Shown in pieces: positions 17,750 through 26,300 of a DNA stretch of 34,173 nt. Position 1 is the first letter of the stretch; every line of letters starts with the position of its first letter. Origin of the DNA: Clostridium sp. MCC353 (GTDB lineage Bacteria; Bacillota; Clostridia; Lachnospirales; Lachnospiraceae); contig NZ_WQPN01000052.1 in the NCBI RefSeq assembly GCF_018785315.1, positions 1 to 34,173 on the forward strand. The letters run 5' to 3'. The translations under genes were made by a program, and so were the position numbers. The notes beneath the pieces were generated by a model. The model saw only the letters and a list, made by a program, of their open reading frames with translations. It was not told where the DNA came from and did not search any database.

Positions 17750-19240
17750 CTACCTGACCTTTCCTGTAAACATATATGAATTGGCTTTCGAGTAGCGGAC
17801 TTCTGTTTCCCCCACCCCCATCTCTTTTTCAATCAACCCGGTAATCCTGGTTTCACAGTAACCGCCCTGGCAGCGGCCCATGGTGGCTCTGGTGCGGTTT
17901 TTAATTCCCGTCACCGTATGTACCCCCAGAGGATTGTGAATTGCCTCAAGGATCTCCGCCCTGGTTACAGATTCGCAGCGGCAGATAATCTCCCCATAAT
18001 CAGGATTTTCTTCAATGGCTTTTTTCTGTTCGTCATGATCCATTTCGCAGAATCTGCGGATTCCCTTTCTGCGCGGGTTGAAATTGGGATTCGGAAGGAC
18101 TTCCTCTTTCTCCAGAAGACGTTTTACCGCCCTCCGTGCCAGCGGCAGGGCGCTGGTTATGCCGGGGGATTCGATTCCCACCAGGTTGATGGCGCCGGGG
18201 TGGTCGTCATCGGATTCCAACAGGAAATCCAGAATCTCACCTGTTTCCGGATTATACCGTTTCCAGCGGATTCCGGCAAAGTTCCTGATATAATATTCCC
18301 GTTTGATCTGGTCAAACATCTTGCTTCCGTCCACCACCAGCCCGTCCAAATGTTCTTTTGTCACGCCGTAGTCTTCCCTGTCCTCCGTAACATAGGAATC
18401 GGGCCCGATCAAAACATTGCCGTCTATTGTTGGGGTCGCATGGGTCGCAAATCCGCCCTTTTCATTGGGCGCCGGGTAGACAGGTATGGAAAGGTTCTCG
18501 CCCGCCTTTTTATCCAGCACAAAATACTCCCCTTTAAATCCTTTCACCGGATAATAAGGAAATCCCAGCATTTTGGAAATTTCCGAAGCATACATTCCGG
18601 CGCAGTTTATCACCCAGCGCGTTTCAAAATGATGGCGGTCAGACTGGCTTTCATCAATCCGTCCTGTCCCATTCTGATATTCCGTATCAATTTTATAAAG
18701 CCCATCGGCCCGTTCAATGGAAACCACTCTTTCCCCAAAATGGAACTCCACTCCATTTTCACAAGCATTTTCCGCCAGTGCGATATTATACTGGATGGGA
18801 TCCAATATGCCCGACATAGGGGAATACATGGCAAATTCACCGCCCGCATTGGGATCGATCTCCCTGATCTGGTCTCTGTTTATGAGAACCAGCCCCTGGA
18901 CGCCGTTCTGCTCACCGATGGCCTTGTATTTTAAAATATTTTTCATATCCTGGTCCGTAAATCCCACAACCAGCTTTCCCGTGCGGCGAAATGGCACATC
19001 CAGCTCCTCTGCCACTTTGTCAAACTCCTTATTTCCTTCCACCGCGCATTCAGCCTTTAGGGAACCCACTTTATAAGTAAAGCCTGCGTGCAGCATTCCG
19101 GAATTGCGCCCGGAATTGCCGGTGGCCACATCCTGTTCTTTTTCCAGGACTGCTGTTTTAAGCTGATAGCGGGACAACTCTCTGGCAACTGCCGATCCCA
19201 CCGCACCGGCTCCTATCACTATTACATCATAAGAATTCAT
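17750..19240 (-). CDS. GlpA/GlpO-like FAD-dependent dehydrogenase with C-terminal BFD-type [2Fe-2S] domain
   Basis: 496 residues. The N-terminal dinucleotide fold has GAGAVG (10-15) followed by VLEKEQDVATGNSGRNSGMLHAG, the DAO-family FAD region shared by glycerol-3-phosphate and L-2-hydroxyglutarate dehydrogenases. The C-terminus has a Fer2_BFD cluster: C420-x-C422 (ICRCESVT) and C457-x4-C462 (GRCQGGYC). The start is preceded by AGGAGG. It is the first gene of a three-gene operon with an NAD/FAD oxidoreductase and DUF1667 protein. Family relatives oxidise glycerol 3-phosphate or other 2-hydroxy acids. The absence of glycerol kinase or facilitator genes, and the presence of a GntR/FCD regulator, leave the substrate open. 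Confidence 0.85.
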   Translation of the reverse strand: MNSYDVIVIGAGAVGSAVARELSRYQLKTAVLEKEQDVATGNSGRNSGMLHAGFTYKVGSLKAECAVEGNKEFDKVAEELDVPFRRTGKLVVGFTDQDMKNILKYKAIGEQNGVQGLVLINRDQIREIDPNAGGEFAMYSPMSGILDPIQYNIALAENACENGVEFHFGERVVSIERADGLYKIDTEYQNGTGRIDESQSDRHHFETRWVINCAGMYASEISKMLGFPYYPVKGFKGEYFVLDKKAGENLSIPVYPAPNEKGGFATHATPTIDGNVLIGPDSYVTEDREDYGVTKEHLDGLVVDGSKMFDQIKREYYIRNFAGIRWKRYNPETGEILDFLLESDDDHPGAINLVGIESPGITSALPLARRAVKRLLEKEEVLPNPNFNPRRKGIRRFCEMDHDEQKKAIEENPDYGEIICRCESVTRAEILEAIHNPLGVHTVTGIKNRTRATMGRCQGGYCETRITGLIEKEMGVGETEVRYSKANSYMFTGKVR

Positions 19241-19260
19241 ATTTTCCTCCTCTGATTTCT

Positions 19261-19309
19261 CTGCCGGATGCTCTTTATACCGGCAGCATACATCTTTATT
19301 TCGGCAGCA
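19261..19309. promoter_or_regulatory. Candidate operator: three CGGCAGC-type half-sites before the GlpA-like operon
   Basis: CTGCCGG (19261-19267) and CCGGCAG (19280-19286) form an inverted repeat, and CGGCAGCA recurs near 19302. On the minus strand the sites flank TATAAAG, a possible -10. The block lies 20-70 bp before the start at 19240. A divergent or nearby repressor such as the GntR protein encoded just upstream is a plausible binder (inference). Confidence 0.35.
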
Positions 19310-19311
19310 AA

Positions 19312-19352
19312 CAATAAAAAAAGAAGCTATGGTTTATATTTATCACAGCTTC
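19312..19352 (-). terminator. Rho-independent terminator after the GntR regulator gene
   Basis: GAAGCT (19323-19328) pairs with AGCTTC (19347-19352), with additional pairing inside (ATGG..TCAC region is imperfect). On the minus strand a run of seven T follows. It separates the regulator gene from the GlpA-like operon, so these are probably two transcripts. Confidence 0.6.
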
Positions 19353-19425
19353 TCATGACATACAATACTAATCTCACGAAAGGTTCTAATTCTACCCGGT
19401 TTTATTTTAAAAAGTACAAATTTGT

Positions 19426-20118
19426 CTAATTTAATTCCCCATTCATCCGGGTGATTCTTTCCTGGTTTAAAACCAGATGGGCCAGCATGGCGTCATAGGC
19501 ATCGTTGCACTTATGCCGCGCAATGGCCTGAAAGATCCTGCGGTGGCCTTCAATGGTCTTTTCCCCCAGCCGGTTCTGGGTCATATTCTCCTGTAAGAGG
19601 ATGGTCTGGTGGATGGGCGGAAGCAGATTGTGCACCACCAGGTTGCGGCTGCATCCCGCTATTAACGTATGGAACTCCATATCCAGTTCATAGTACCGTT
19701 CCCCGCTGTTGAAAGCGGCCTCAGCTTTTCGGCAATTTTCTTCCAAAGCCTTTATTTCATCAGAAGTTGCATATTCTGCTGCCATGGAAGCCATCTTGGG
19801 TTCGATCATCAGCCGGATCTGGATCAGATCCTTTACCAGCTTCTTCTTATCACAGATCAGGGACAGGCCCAGCGGATCGTCCGTCAGCCCCAGTCGGGCG
19901 GACACAAATGTTCCCGAACCGCGCTTGACCTCCAGCACATTTCTGCTGACCAGAATGCGTATGGCCTCCCGGACCGTGTTGCGGCTCACCTCAAATTCCC
20001 TGGCTAAATCAATCTCATTGGGCAGCTTGGCCCCCACTCTGTAATTGCTGCGGTAGATCATATCGGAAATGGCGTCCGCTGTTTTTTCAGGCAGAGGTTT
20101 ATAGTTGATTTTAGACAT
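19426..20118 (-). CDS. GntR family transcriptional regulator, FadR/FCD subfamily
   Basis: About 230 residues from the ATG at 20118, chosen for AAGGAG 8 bases upstream. An N-terminal winged helix-turn-helix (residues about 7-75) shows the GntR signature KLPNEIDLAREFEVSRNTVR and GSGTFV. The C-terminal all-helical FCD domain keeps the metal-binding set D146-x3-H150, H192 and H214. Such proteins bind carboxylates or related ligands through the bound metal and release DNA. It lies directly upstream of the GlpA-like operon in the same direction, separated by a terminator, and is the likely local regulator of that operon and perhaps of the URO-D gene. Confidence 0.9.
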   Translation of the reverse strand: MSKINYKPLPEKTADAISDMIYRSNYRVGAKLPNEIDLAREFEVSRNTVREAIRILVSRNVLEVKRGSGTFVSARLGLTDDPLGLSLICDKKKLVKDLIQIRLMIEPKMASMAAEYATSDEIKALEENCRKAEAAFNSGERYYELDMEFHTLIAGCSRNLVVHNLLPPIHQTILLQENMTQNRLGEKTIEGHRRIFQAIARHKCNDAYDAMLAHLVLNQERITRMNGELN

Positions 20119-20192
20119 TTCTGTACTCCTTAATAAACGGTGTTGTCTGGGCTGTAACAAGATGATAAATGAGACGGGTGTCCCATGGTTAC

Positions 20193-20221
20193 AGTCTATC
20201 ACAGCTTATCCTCACTTACAA
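20193..20221 (-). promoter_or_regulatory. Candidate promoter of the GntR regulator gene
   Basis: Minus-strand TTGTAA (20216-20221) and TAGACT (20193-20198) are 17 bp apart, 75 bp before the start codon. The match is moderate. Confidence 0.35.
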
Positions 20222-20260
20222 ACATAATAATCAAGGATTTATCCTTTTCATTTGATCCTC

Positions 20261-20386
20261 TCAGCCATTTGCAGCCCTAGAGTGTGTTTGTAAATTCATT
20301 TCCGTCATCTGCACACCCCACTTTGCGGTATATTTGCCCCGAATCCGGTCAACGTAGCCCGCATCAAGATTCACTGTCGTATTTGA
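20261..20386 (-). pseudogene. Possible 3' remnant of an unidentified gene at the edge of the inserted cassette
   Basis: A minus-strand frame ending at 20261 encodes roughly NTTVNLDAGYVDRIRGKYTA followed by about 20 more residues, with protein-like composition. It has no start or ribosome site of its own, and its upstream part is antisense to the leader of the LuxR gene. It may be the tail of a gene left when the cassette inserted. No family is recognised and it could be a chance frame. Confidence 0.25.
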
Positions 20387-20494
20387 GTAAAGTGTAGTAT
20401 AATAAAACACAAAAAGCGCAATAAGCCGGCAAGGCTGCAACAGAGCAGAAACTATGTTGTAATGGCTTCGCGTCACAGGAAGGAATATACGATT

Positions 20495-22951
20495 ATGCCA
20501 CGAACCAGACAACTGAAACAGGATATCAAATATTACCCCAAGGCGCTGATGGAAAAGCTGGAAAATATCAAGTCTTACCCCATGACGCTTCTGGAGGCGG
20601 ATTCCGGCTTCGGGAAATCAACCGCGCTCCAGCATTTTTTCGATACCCGCAACCCGGAAGCATTTCCGCTTTACCAGCATGAGTTCCACTCTGAAACCCC
20701 GGCGGAAGCATGGAAGGTTTTCTGCGGCCTGATTGGCGCCATTGACAAGGAAAGCGCGGGGAGGCTTTCCGTCATCGGGATGCCGGACGAGGATACCATG
20801 CCGGAGATCGCCCGGACGATACAGGGTATTTCCTGCGGCCGTGAAACCTTTCTGCTCCTGGACAACTTTCAACTGTGGGATCTGTACCGTCCTTGCGAGT
20901 TCCTGACATGCCTGTCTGACCACGGCGGAGAAAAGTTACATATCGTTGTGGCGACCCATCCCTATTCCAAGGAGGAGCGGGGCGGGCTGATACGGAGCGG
21001 CCTCTTGTATCTCTTGCAGGAGGAGGCGTTTGCCTTTTCCAAAGAGGATGCGGACGCCTATTACCGGGAGGCCGGGCTTCCCCTCACAGGCATCCAACTG
21101 GAAGAGGTCATGCGCCTGACGGACGGCTGGGTCATGGCCCTGTATATCCAGATGGACGCCTTTGTCAGAACGGGGAAATTTGAACAGGGCGGTATGACGG
21201 CCCTCATGCAGAAAACATTCTGGGGCGGGCTGTCCGAAGACGAAAAAGACTTCCTGCTGAAAGTGTCCATCTTCCCGACGTTCACACTTTCCCAGGCCCA
21301 GGCTTTCTCCGGCCTGACGATGGAGAGGACGGAAAACCGCCTGCGGGAAAAGCGCTTCTTTATCCGTTATGACAGGGAGAACTCCTGCTACACCATGCAC
21401 ACCCAGCTCCAAAAGATGCTGGAGGACAAATTTGCCCTTCTGCCCGAAGAACGGCAGAAAGAGATCTACTTAAAAGGCGGCGGACTGGCCGAAAAAGCGG
21501 GCGACCGGATGAATACCCTGCGCTTCTATTACCGCGCAGGAGCATGGGAACGGCTGTACGCCATGCCGCTCACCAGCTATGACATCGCGGACACCATTGA
21601 CGAAACCACCACGCCGATGATTCTGGACATTCTGGCGCATACCACCCATGAGATGAAGGTACGCTACCCAAAATCTCTGGTGCCGCTGGCCTTTACCCTC
21701 TTTTTCCTTGGGCAGAATGAGGAACTGCTCCGCCAGAAGGATGAGATTGAAAGCGTCATTGCGGAATGTTCCGTTTCTGAGGAAGAAAAGGACGCCATGC
21801 GGGGCGAGCTGGAGCTGCTGCTGTCCTTTCTGGAGTATAACCGCATTGACGCCATGAGCGAACGCCACCGCAGGGCGCTTAAACTGCTGGGCGGTCCGGC
21901 CACTCTCATCAACAGCAAAAGTACATGGACATTTGGTTCCCCCTCGGTGCTGTATATGTACTGGCGGGAGAGCGGAAAGCTGGACGAAGAACTGGAACAG
22001 ATGGACGAGTGTATGCCGTATTATTACCGGCTGTCCAGAGGTCACGGCACCGGGGCGGAGCTGATTATGCGCGCAGAGGTCCATCTGCATCGGGGCGAGA
22101 CGGACGATGCAGAAATCCTCTGCCACCGGGCCATCTTCACCGCCGACAGCAAGCACCAGAACAGCATTGCCCAATGCGGCGTGTTCACGCTGGCAAGGCT
22201 GGCCCTGCTGCATGGAGACAGGGAGCTTTTAGAGGACAGCTTTGCCACACTGCGCGACCGTTCCTACCGCAACACCGAGGACTTGTGCCGCTATACCTAT
22301 GATCTGGCAAAGGGGTATCTCTCCCTGCTGATGGGAAAACCGGAGGAAGTAGCTCCATGGCTTGCGGAGGGGAAAATAGACGACCGGCGGCTGGTCATCA
22401 TGTCCCAGCCTTTCGCCCACATCATCTATGGGCGGATACTGCTGGAAAAAAAGGAATACAAAAAGCTGCTGGGCATGGGCGGCTATGTGATGGGGATTTC
22501 CTCTATCTTTCCCAACATCCTGCCGCAGCTCTATATGAAAATCTACATGGCGCAGGCATTGGACGCCGGGGGAAAACGCAGGGAGGCCGCGCAGCTTTTG
22601 ACCGAAGCGCTTGAAATGGCTTTGCCTGATAAGATGTACCTTCCCTTTGCGGAAAATTATGAGGGTATCAAGGGCGCTCTTGCCTCCGGGATCAGGGAGC
22701 GGACGGGAATGGAAAACATCCGTCAGCTTGCAGACCGGCTGAGCCAGTCTCTGACGCTTCTGAATGGAAAGAAAATCGAGCTTACGGCGCGGGAAAGGGA
22801 AATTCTTGAGCTGGCGAAGCAGGGGCTTGAAAATAAAGATATAGCTGAAAGACTAGATATTCAGACGTCTACCGTAAAAAATGTGTTTTCAAGAATGTAT
22901 CAGAAAGCAGGGGTGTCCAATAAGACCCAGCTTTTGCTCCTACATTTATAA
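20495..22951 (+). CDS. MalT-like LuxR family transcriptional regulator with ATPase domain
   Basis: About 818 residues from ATG 20495, preferred over the ATG at 20462 because AGGAAGGA lies 10-11 bases upstream. The N-terminal STAND-type NTPase has Walker A (DSGFGKST, about residues 37-44) and Walker B (TFLLLDNF, about 117-124). A long helical repeat region (about 330-750) resembles the TPR-like sensor arm of MalT. The C-terminus (about 763-818) is a LuxR helix-turn-helix: LTAREREILELAKQGLENKD followed by IAERLDIQTSTVKN. Such proteins oligomerise on binding ATP and an inducer and activate transcription. It directly precedes a large secreted LRR protein gene, so surface-protein control is a reasonable inference. 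GC is clearly higher than in the genes to its left. Confidence 0.9.
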   Translation: MPRTRQLKQDIKYYPKALMEKLENIKSYPMTLLEADSGFGKSTALQHFFDTRNPEAFPLYQHEFHSETPAEAWKVFCGLIGAIDKESAGRLSVIGMPDEDTMPEIARTIQGISCGRETFLLLDNFQLWDLYRPCEFLTCLSDHGGEKLHIVVATHPYSKEERGGLIRSGLLYLLQEEAFAFSKEDADAYYREAGLPLTGIQLEEVMRLTDGWVMALYIQMDAFVRTGKFEQGGMTALMQKTFWGGLSEDEKDFLLKVSIFPTFTLSQAQAFSGLTMERTENRLREKRFFIRYDRENSCYTMHTQLQKMLEDKFALLPEERQKEIYLKGGGLAEKAGDRMNTLRFYYRAGAWERLYAMPLTSYDIADTIDETTTPMILDILAHTTHEMKVRYPKSLVPLAFTLFFLGQNEELLRQKDEIESVIAECSVSEEEKDAMRGELELLLSFLEYNRIDAMSERHRRALKLLGGPATLINSKSTWTFGSPSVLYMYWRESGKLDEELEQMDECMPYYYRLSRGHGTGAELIMRAEVHLHRGETDDAEILCHRAIFTADSKHQNSIAQCGVFTLARLALLHGDRELLEDSFATLRDRSYRNTEDLCRYTYDLAKGYLSLLMGKPEEVAPWLAEGKIDDRRLVIMSQPFAHIIYGRILLEKKEYKKLLGMGGYVMGISSIFPNILPQLYMKIYMAQALDAGGKRREAAQLLTEALEMALPDKMYLPFAENYEGIKGALASGIRERTGMENIRQLADRLSQSLTLLNGKKIELTAREREILELAKQGLENKDIAERLDIQTSTVKNVFSRMYQKAGVSNKTQLLLLHL

Positions 22952-22995
22952 AAAAAATTTGAAAGCGTGACTTTGGTCTACATACAAAATTTATT

Positions 22996-23033
22996 CCGCA
23001 CCTTACAATGAAACTGTAAGGTGCGGATTTTTT
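22996..23033 (+). terminator. Strong Rho-independent terminator after the LuxR gene
   Basis: CCGCACCTTACA (22996-23007) pairs with TGTAAGGTGCGG (23015-23026) perfectly, followed by ATTTTTTATT. The regulator and the downstream surface-protein gene are therefore probably separate transcripts. Confidence 0.85.
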
Positions 23034-23099
23034 ATTCAATAGGAAAGTGTTCCTATTGAATAAAAGATCTCTCCTATGCCAGCTTTGCTGGCTATAGGA
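23032..23099. repeat. Two adjacent perfect or near-perfect hairpins
   Basis: TTATTCAATAGGA (23032-23044) pairs exactly with TCCTATTGAATAA (23051-23063). TCCTATGCCAGC (23072-23083) pairs with GCTGGCTATAGGA (23087-23099) with one bulged base. They lie between the terminator and a truncated gene and may mark an old insertion or recombination boundary. Confidence 0.5.
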
Positions 23100-23132
23100 T
23101 CGCACTGTGGCGGTAGGGAATCATGTCGCTGA

Positions 23133-23321
23133 AGCGGCCCGCCGCAGGCGGACTACCGACTGAAGCTGGAGCTTACCTCCGGCAGCCTGCTGGTGCTGCA
23201 CCATATGAACGACGGCAGCAAGTATCTGGTGCAGGCAAAATCAATGGAAGTTTTGAAGAAACCGCCGGAGCTGAAAGATGCGTGGGAATACAGTATCGTA
23301 CCGGAGGTGGAGCAAGGATGA
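23133..23321 (+). pseudogene. 5'-truncated remnant of a small accessory-element protein gene
   Basis: The frame ending at TGA 23319-23321 reads YRLKLELTSGSLLVLHHMND followed by GSKYLVQAKSMEVLKKPPEL and a short tail, a well-formed protein sequence. A stop at 23130-23132 closes the frame upstream and no ATG with a ribosome site opens it. The N-terminal part is therefore missing or frameshifted; an ATG in another frame at 23123 runs into the same region. Its stop overlaps the ATG of the next short ORF (ATGA at 23318). I believe similar small proteins occur in Clostridia mobile elements, but the family is not named with confidence. Confidence 0.45.
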
Positions 23322-23362
23322 GTAAAAAAGATGAAATGAATCACGAGGAGGGTTTGAGATGA
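23318..23362 (+). CDS. 14-codon ORF coupled between the remnant and the LRR surface protein
   Basis: ATGAGTAAAAAAG... encodes MSKKDEMNHEEGLR. Its ATG overlaps the stop of the upstream remnant (ATGA), and its own stop overlaps the ATG of the LRR protein gene (ATGA at 23359). The ribosome site of the next gene (GAGGAGGG, 23345-23352) lies inside it. It is more likely a coupling leader or vestige than a functional peptide. Confidence 0.3.
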   Translation: MSKKDEMNHEEGLR

Positions 23363-26300
23363 AATGTAAATGGAGACGAACATTATCCGTACTTCTGCCC
23401 ATCGCCATGCTCTTTAGCATGACAGGGATGAACACGGTGTCTGCGCTGGAGGGCGGCCCAGTTATCGGCGGGTCCGGATTGTGTGAACATCACAAGGAGC
23501 ACACCGCCGACTGTGGCTATACCGAGGGGATGCCGGAAGTCCCCTGTGCCCACGAGCACAGGGACGAGTGCTACAAGGAAGTGACCAATTGCACGCACGC
23601 GCATAGGGATGAGTGCTATGGGGACGAAATCCCCACTGCCACCGACAGCGGCGCGTCGGAGCCGCTGGACTGTGCTCACATCTGCGATGAAGAGAGCGGG
23701 TGCGTCACAGCAGAGCTGGACTGCCAGCATAAGCATGACGAAAACTGCGGCTATGCTCCGGCTGTTCCCGGTACTCCCTGCACCTTTTTGTGCGGGGAAT
23801 GTGTAAAGGACAGCGGCGGGCAGAACACGCCGCCTGCGAACGACGGGCTGAGCGAAGGTGACCTGCCCTACATCACGGTCAACAACGCCGGGACGGAGAA
23901 TCCCAATTCGAAAGATGTCACCACCTACACGATAACCGTAGAGGTTTCCGGTGGAAACGGTACGGCATCCGCATCCCAAACCTCCGCGGCGGAGGGAACG
24001 GCAGTTACGCTGACCACCACGCTAAATGATTCCTCTTTGTGCAAGGTGCCCGATATAACTATAGAATATAATAGTATATCGAAAAAAGTATATAATAAGC
24101 GATTTGAAATGCCAGCGGCGGATGTGACGGTACATGTTGTTTTCAATGAACACATATTCGGCGAGATTTGGGATATGAACAATGCCATTTACTGCAAACA
24201 ATATTGTCAGACATGTCATGTCCTGATTACCCGGGGGACCCATAGCTATAGCGGCAGTGACGATCCGGATTGTGACACCTGTGGCAAGACCCGGACCCTC
24301 TACAACATTACCATGACGACCGAGGGAAACGGCACGGCATCCGTCCAAAGCTCCGCGGCAGCAAAAACAGAGGTTAAGGTGACCGCCACACCGGGCGATC
24401 CCTCTTTGTGCGATCCCAAGATAACCATAAAGTATAGAGGCAATACGGCCTCGGTAATTCTCGGTTCGTTTCAAATGCCGGCAGCAGATGTGGAGATGCA
24501 TGTTGTTTTCCGCGAACACACACCGGCTGGGAGGTGGATGCTCAGCAATTACATGTACTGCCAGGAAATATGTTCTTCTTGCCGTAATGTGATTATCCGG
24601 GGAACTCATATCTATGACGACAATACCGATTTGATATGTAACCGCTGCGGCTACACCCGTTCAACTTACACCATTACCGTAGAGACGGAGGGAAACGGCA
24701 CGGCCTCCGCTTCCCACTCTTCCGCGGCGGCGGGGACAGAAATTACGCTGACCGCCACACCGGATAGCGGCTATCAATTCAAAGAATGGCGATTCCCACG
24801 ATGGAGCCCGGACAGTGTTACGAATAACAAATTCACAATGTCTGAAAACCATGTGAAGGTGGTGGCCGTCTTTGAAGCCATCACCGGCCAGAACGACGGA
24901 TACCACAGCGGCGACGTGATGGCGTTCCAGGCGATCCTTGACGCACACCCCTCGCTGGTGAGCGGCGGCGTCAGCAGGGACGACCCGGCAAGCTGGGAAG
25001 CGGCAGGATTGGTAAAATGGGACCGTAACAGCAGCCTGAAAAGAATTACCCTTTTATCCCTGGGGGATAAGGGTTTAACGGGCACGCTGGATGTGTCCGG
25101 CCTGACGGCGCTGAACCTTCTGTCCTGCATTAATAACCAGTTGACAGACCTGACCGGGTTGGGGAGCCTGACGGAACTGACCGATTTGGTCTGCGTCAAT
25201 AACCATCTGACAGACCTGACCGGCTTGGAGAACCTGACGAAACTGGAGTGGCTGATCTGCGCCAATAACCAGCTTACAGACTTAACTGGGTTGGGGAGCC
25301 TGACGGAACTGCGTCTTCTGATCTGCGCCAATAACCAGTTGTCAGAACTGAACGGCCTGGGTAACCTGACGAAGCTGACCAGCCTGAACTGCTCTAATAA
25401 CCAGCTGACAGAACTGAACGGCCTGGAGAACCTGACGAAACTGATCGAGCTGATCTGTGCCGATAATCCTTATGTGTCTTTCACAGCAAAGGACGGACAT
25501 ACCTTGACCCTGGCCTCAGCAGTGGGTGGCAAGGTATGGATGACGGGCTACAATATGGAAGATAATGCGGTGGAGCTGACTGCCAAGCCGGACGACGGCT
25601 ATACGTTCCAGAAGTGGTCGGCTTTGCCTGTCGGCGCAGCGTCAAGCGGGAATAAGGCCTCCTTCACCCTGTCCGGCACCATGACCGTGGCGGCTGCCTA
25701 TGAGAGTATTCCGGCAGGCGCAGCGGCTGTCACCGGGGTAAGGCTGAATCAAGCAAACCTTTCCCTTTACAGTAACACCACCCCAAACACCGCTACCCTC
25801 ACTGCCACGGTTTCTCCGGCAGATGCTGCCGACAAGACAATGACGTGGGCAAGCGGCAACACCGCTGTGGCAACCGTTGACCAGAGCGGCAAGGTAACGG
25901 CAGTGGGCAACGGAACCGCTGCCATTACTGTCACCACCACAGACGGCGGCTATACTGCCATCTGCACCGTAAGCGTTTCCACCTATTCCGATGGAGACGG
26001 CGATGGTGACGGTGAAGGCGGCGGTTCGTCCTCCGGCGAAGGTTCGTCCTCCGGCGGCGGCACTATAACCGTTACCCCGCCAGCCACCGGCAAGCCGGAT
26101 ACGGCCACCAACGCGGAAATAAAGGTAACGCCCACTGCGGGCAGTGATGGCAGCGCCACAGTTACCGTGCCTGAAAAGTCCGTCACCGATGCCATCAAAG
26201 CAGCCCAGAACGCGGCGAAAAAGACAGGGACAGAGAATAACGGCGTCTCCGTCACCATCGATGCCGCCACGACAGGGGGCGCCAGCGATATTACGGCAAC

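Noticed and set aside
17918-18934. 338-residue plus-strand open frame opposite the GlpA-like gene
   Set aside because: No recognised motif, and the opposite strand encodes a clear FAD/BFD protein with matching operon context.
21470-22213. 247-residue minus-strand open frame under the LuxR gene
   Set aside because: High GC opens shadow frames; the sense frame has Walker motifs and a LuxR domain, and this one shows no domain or ribosome site.
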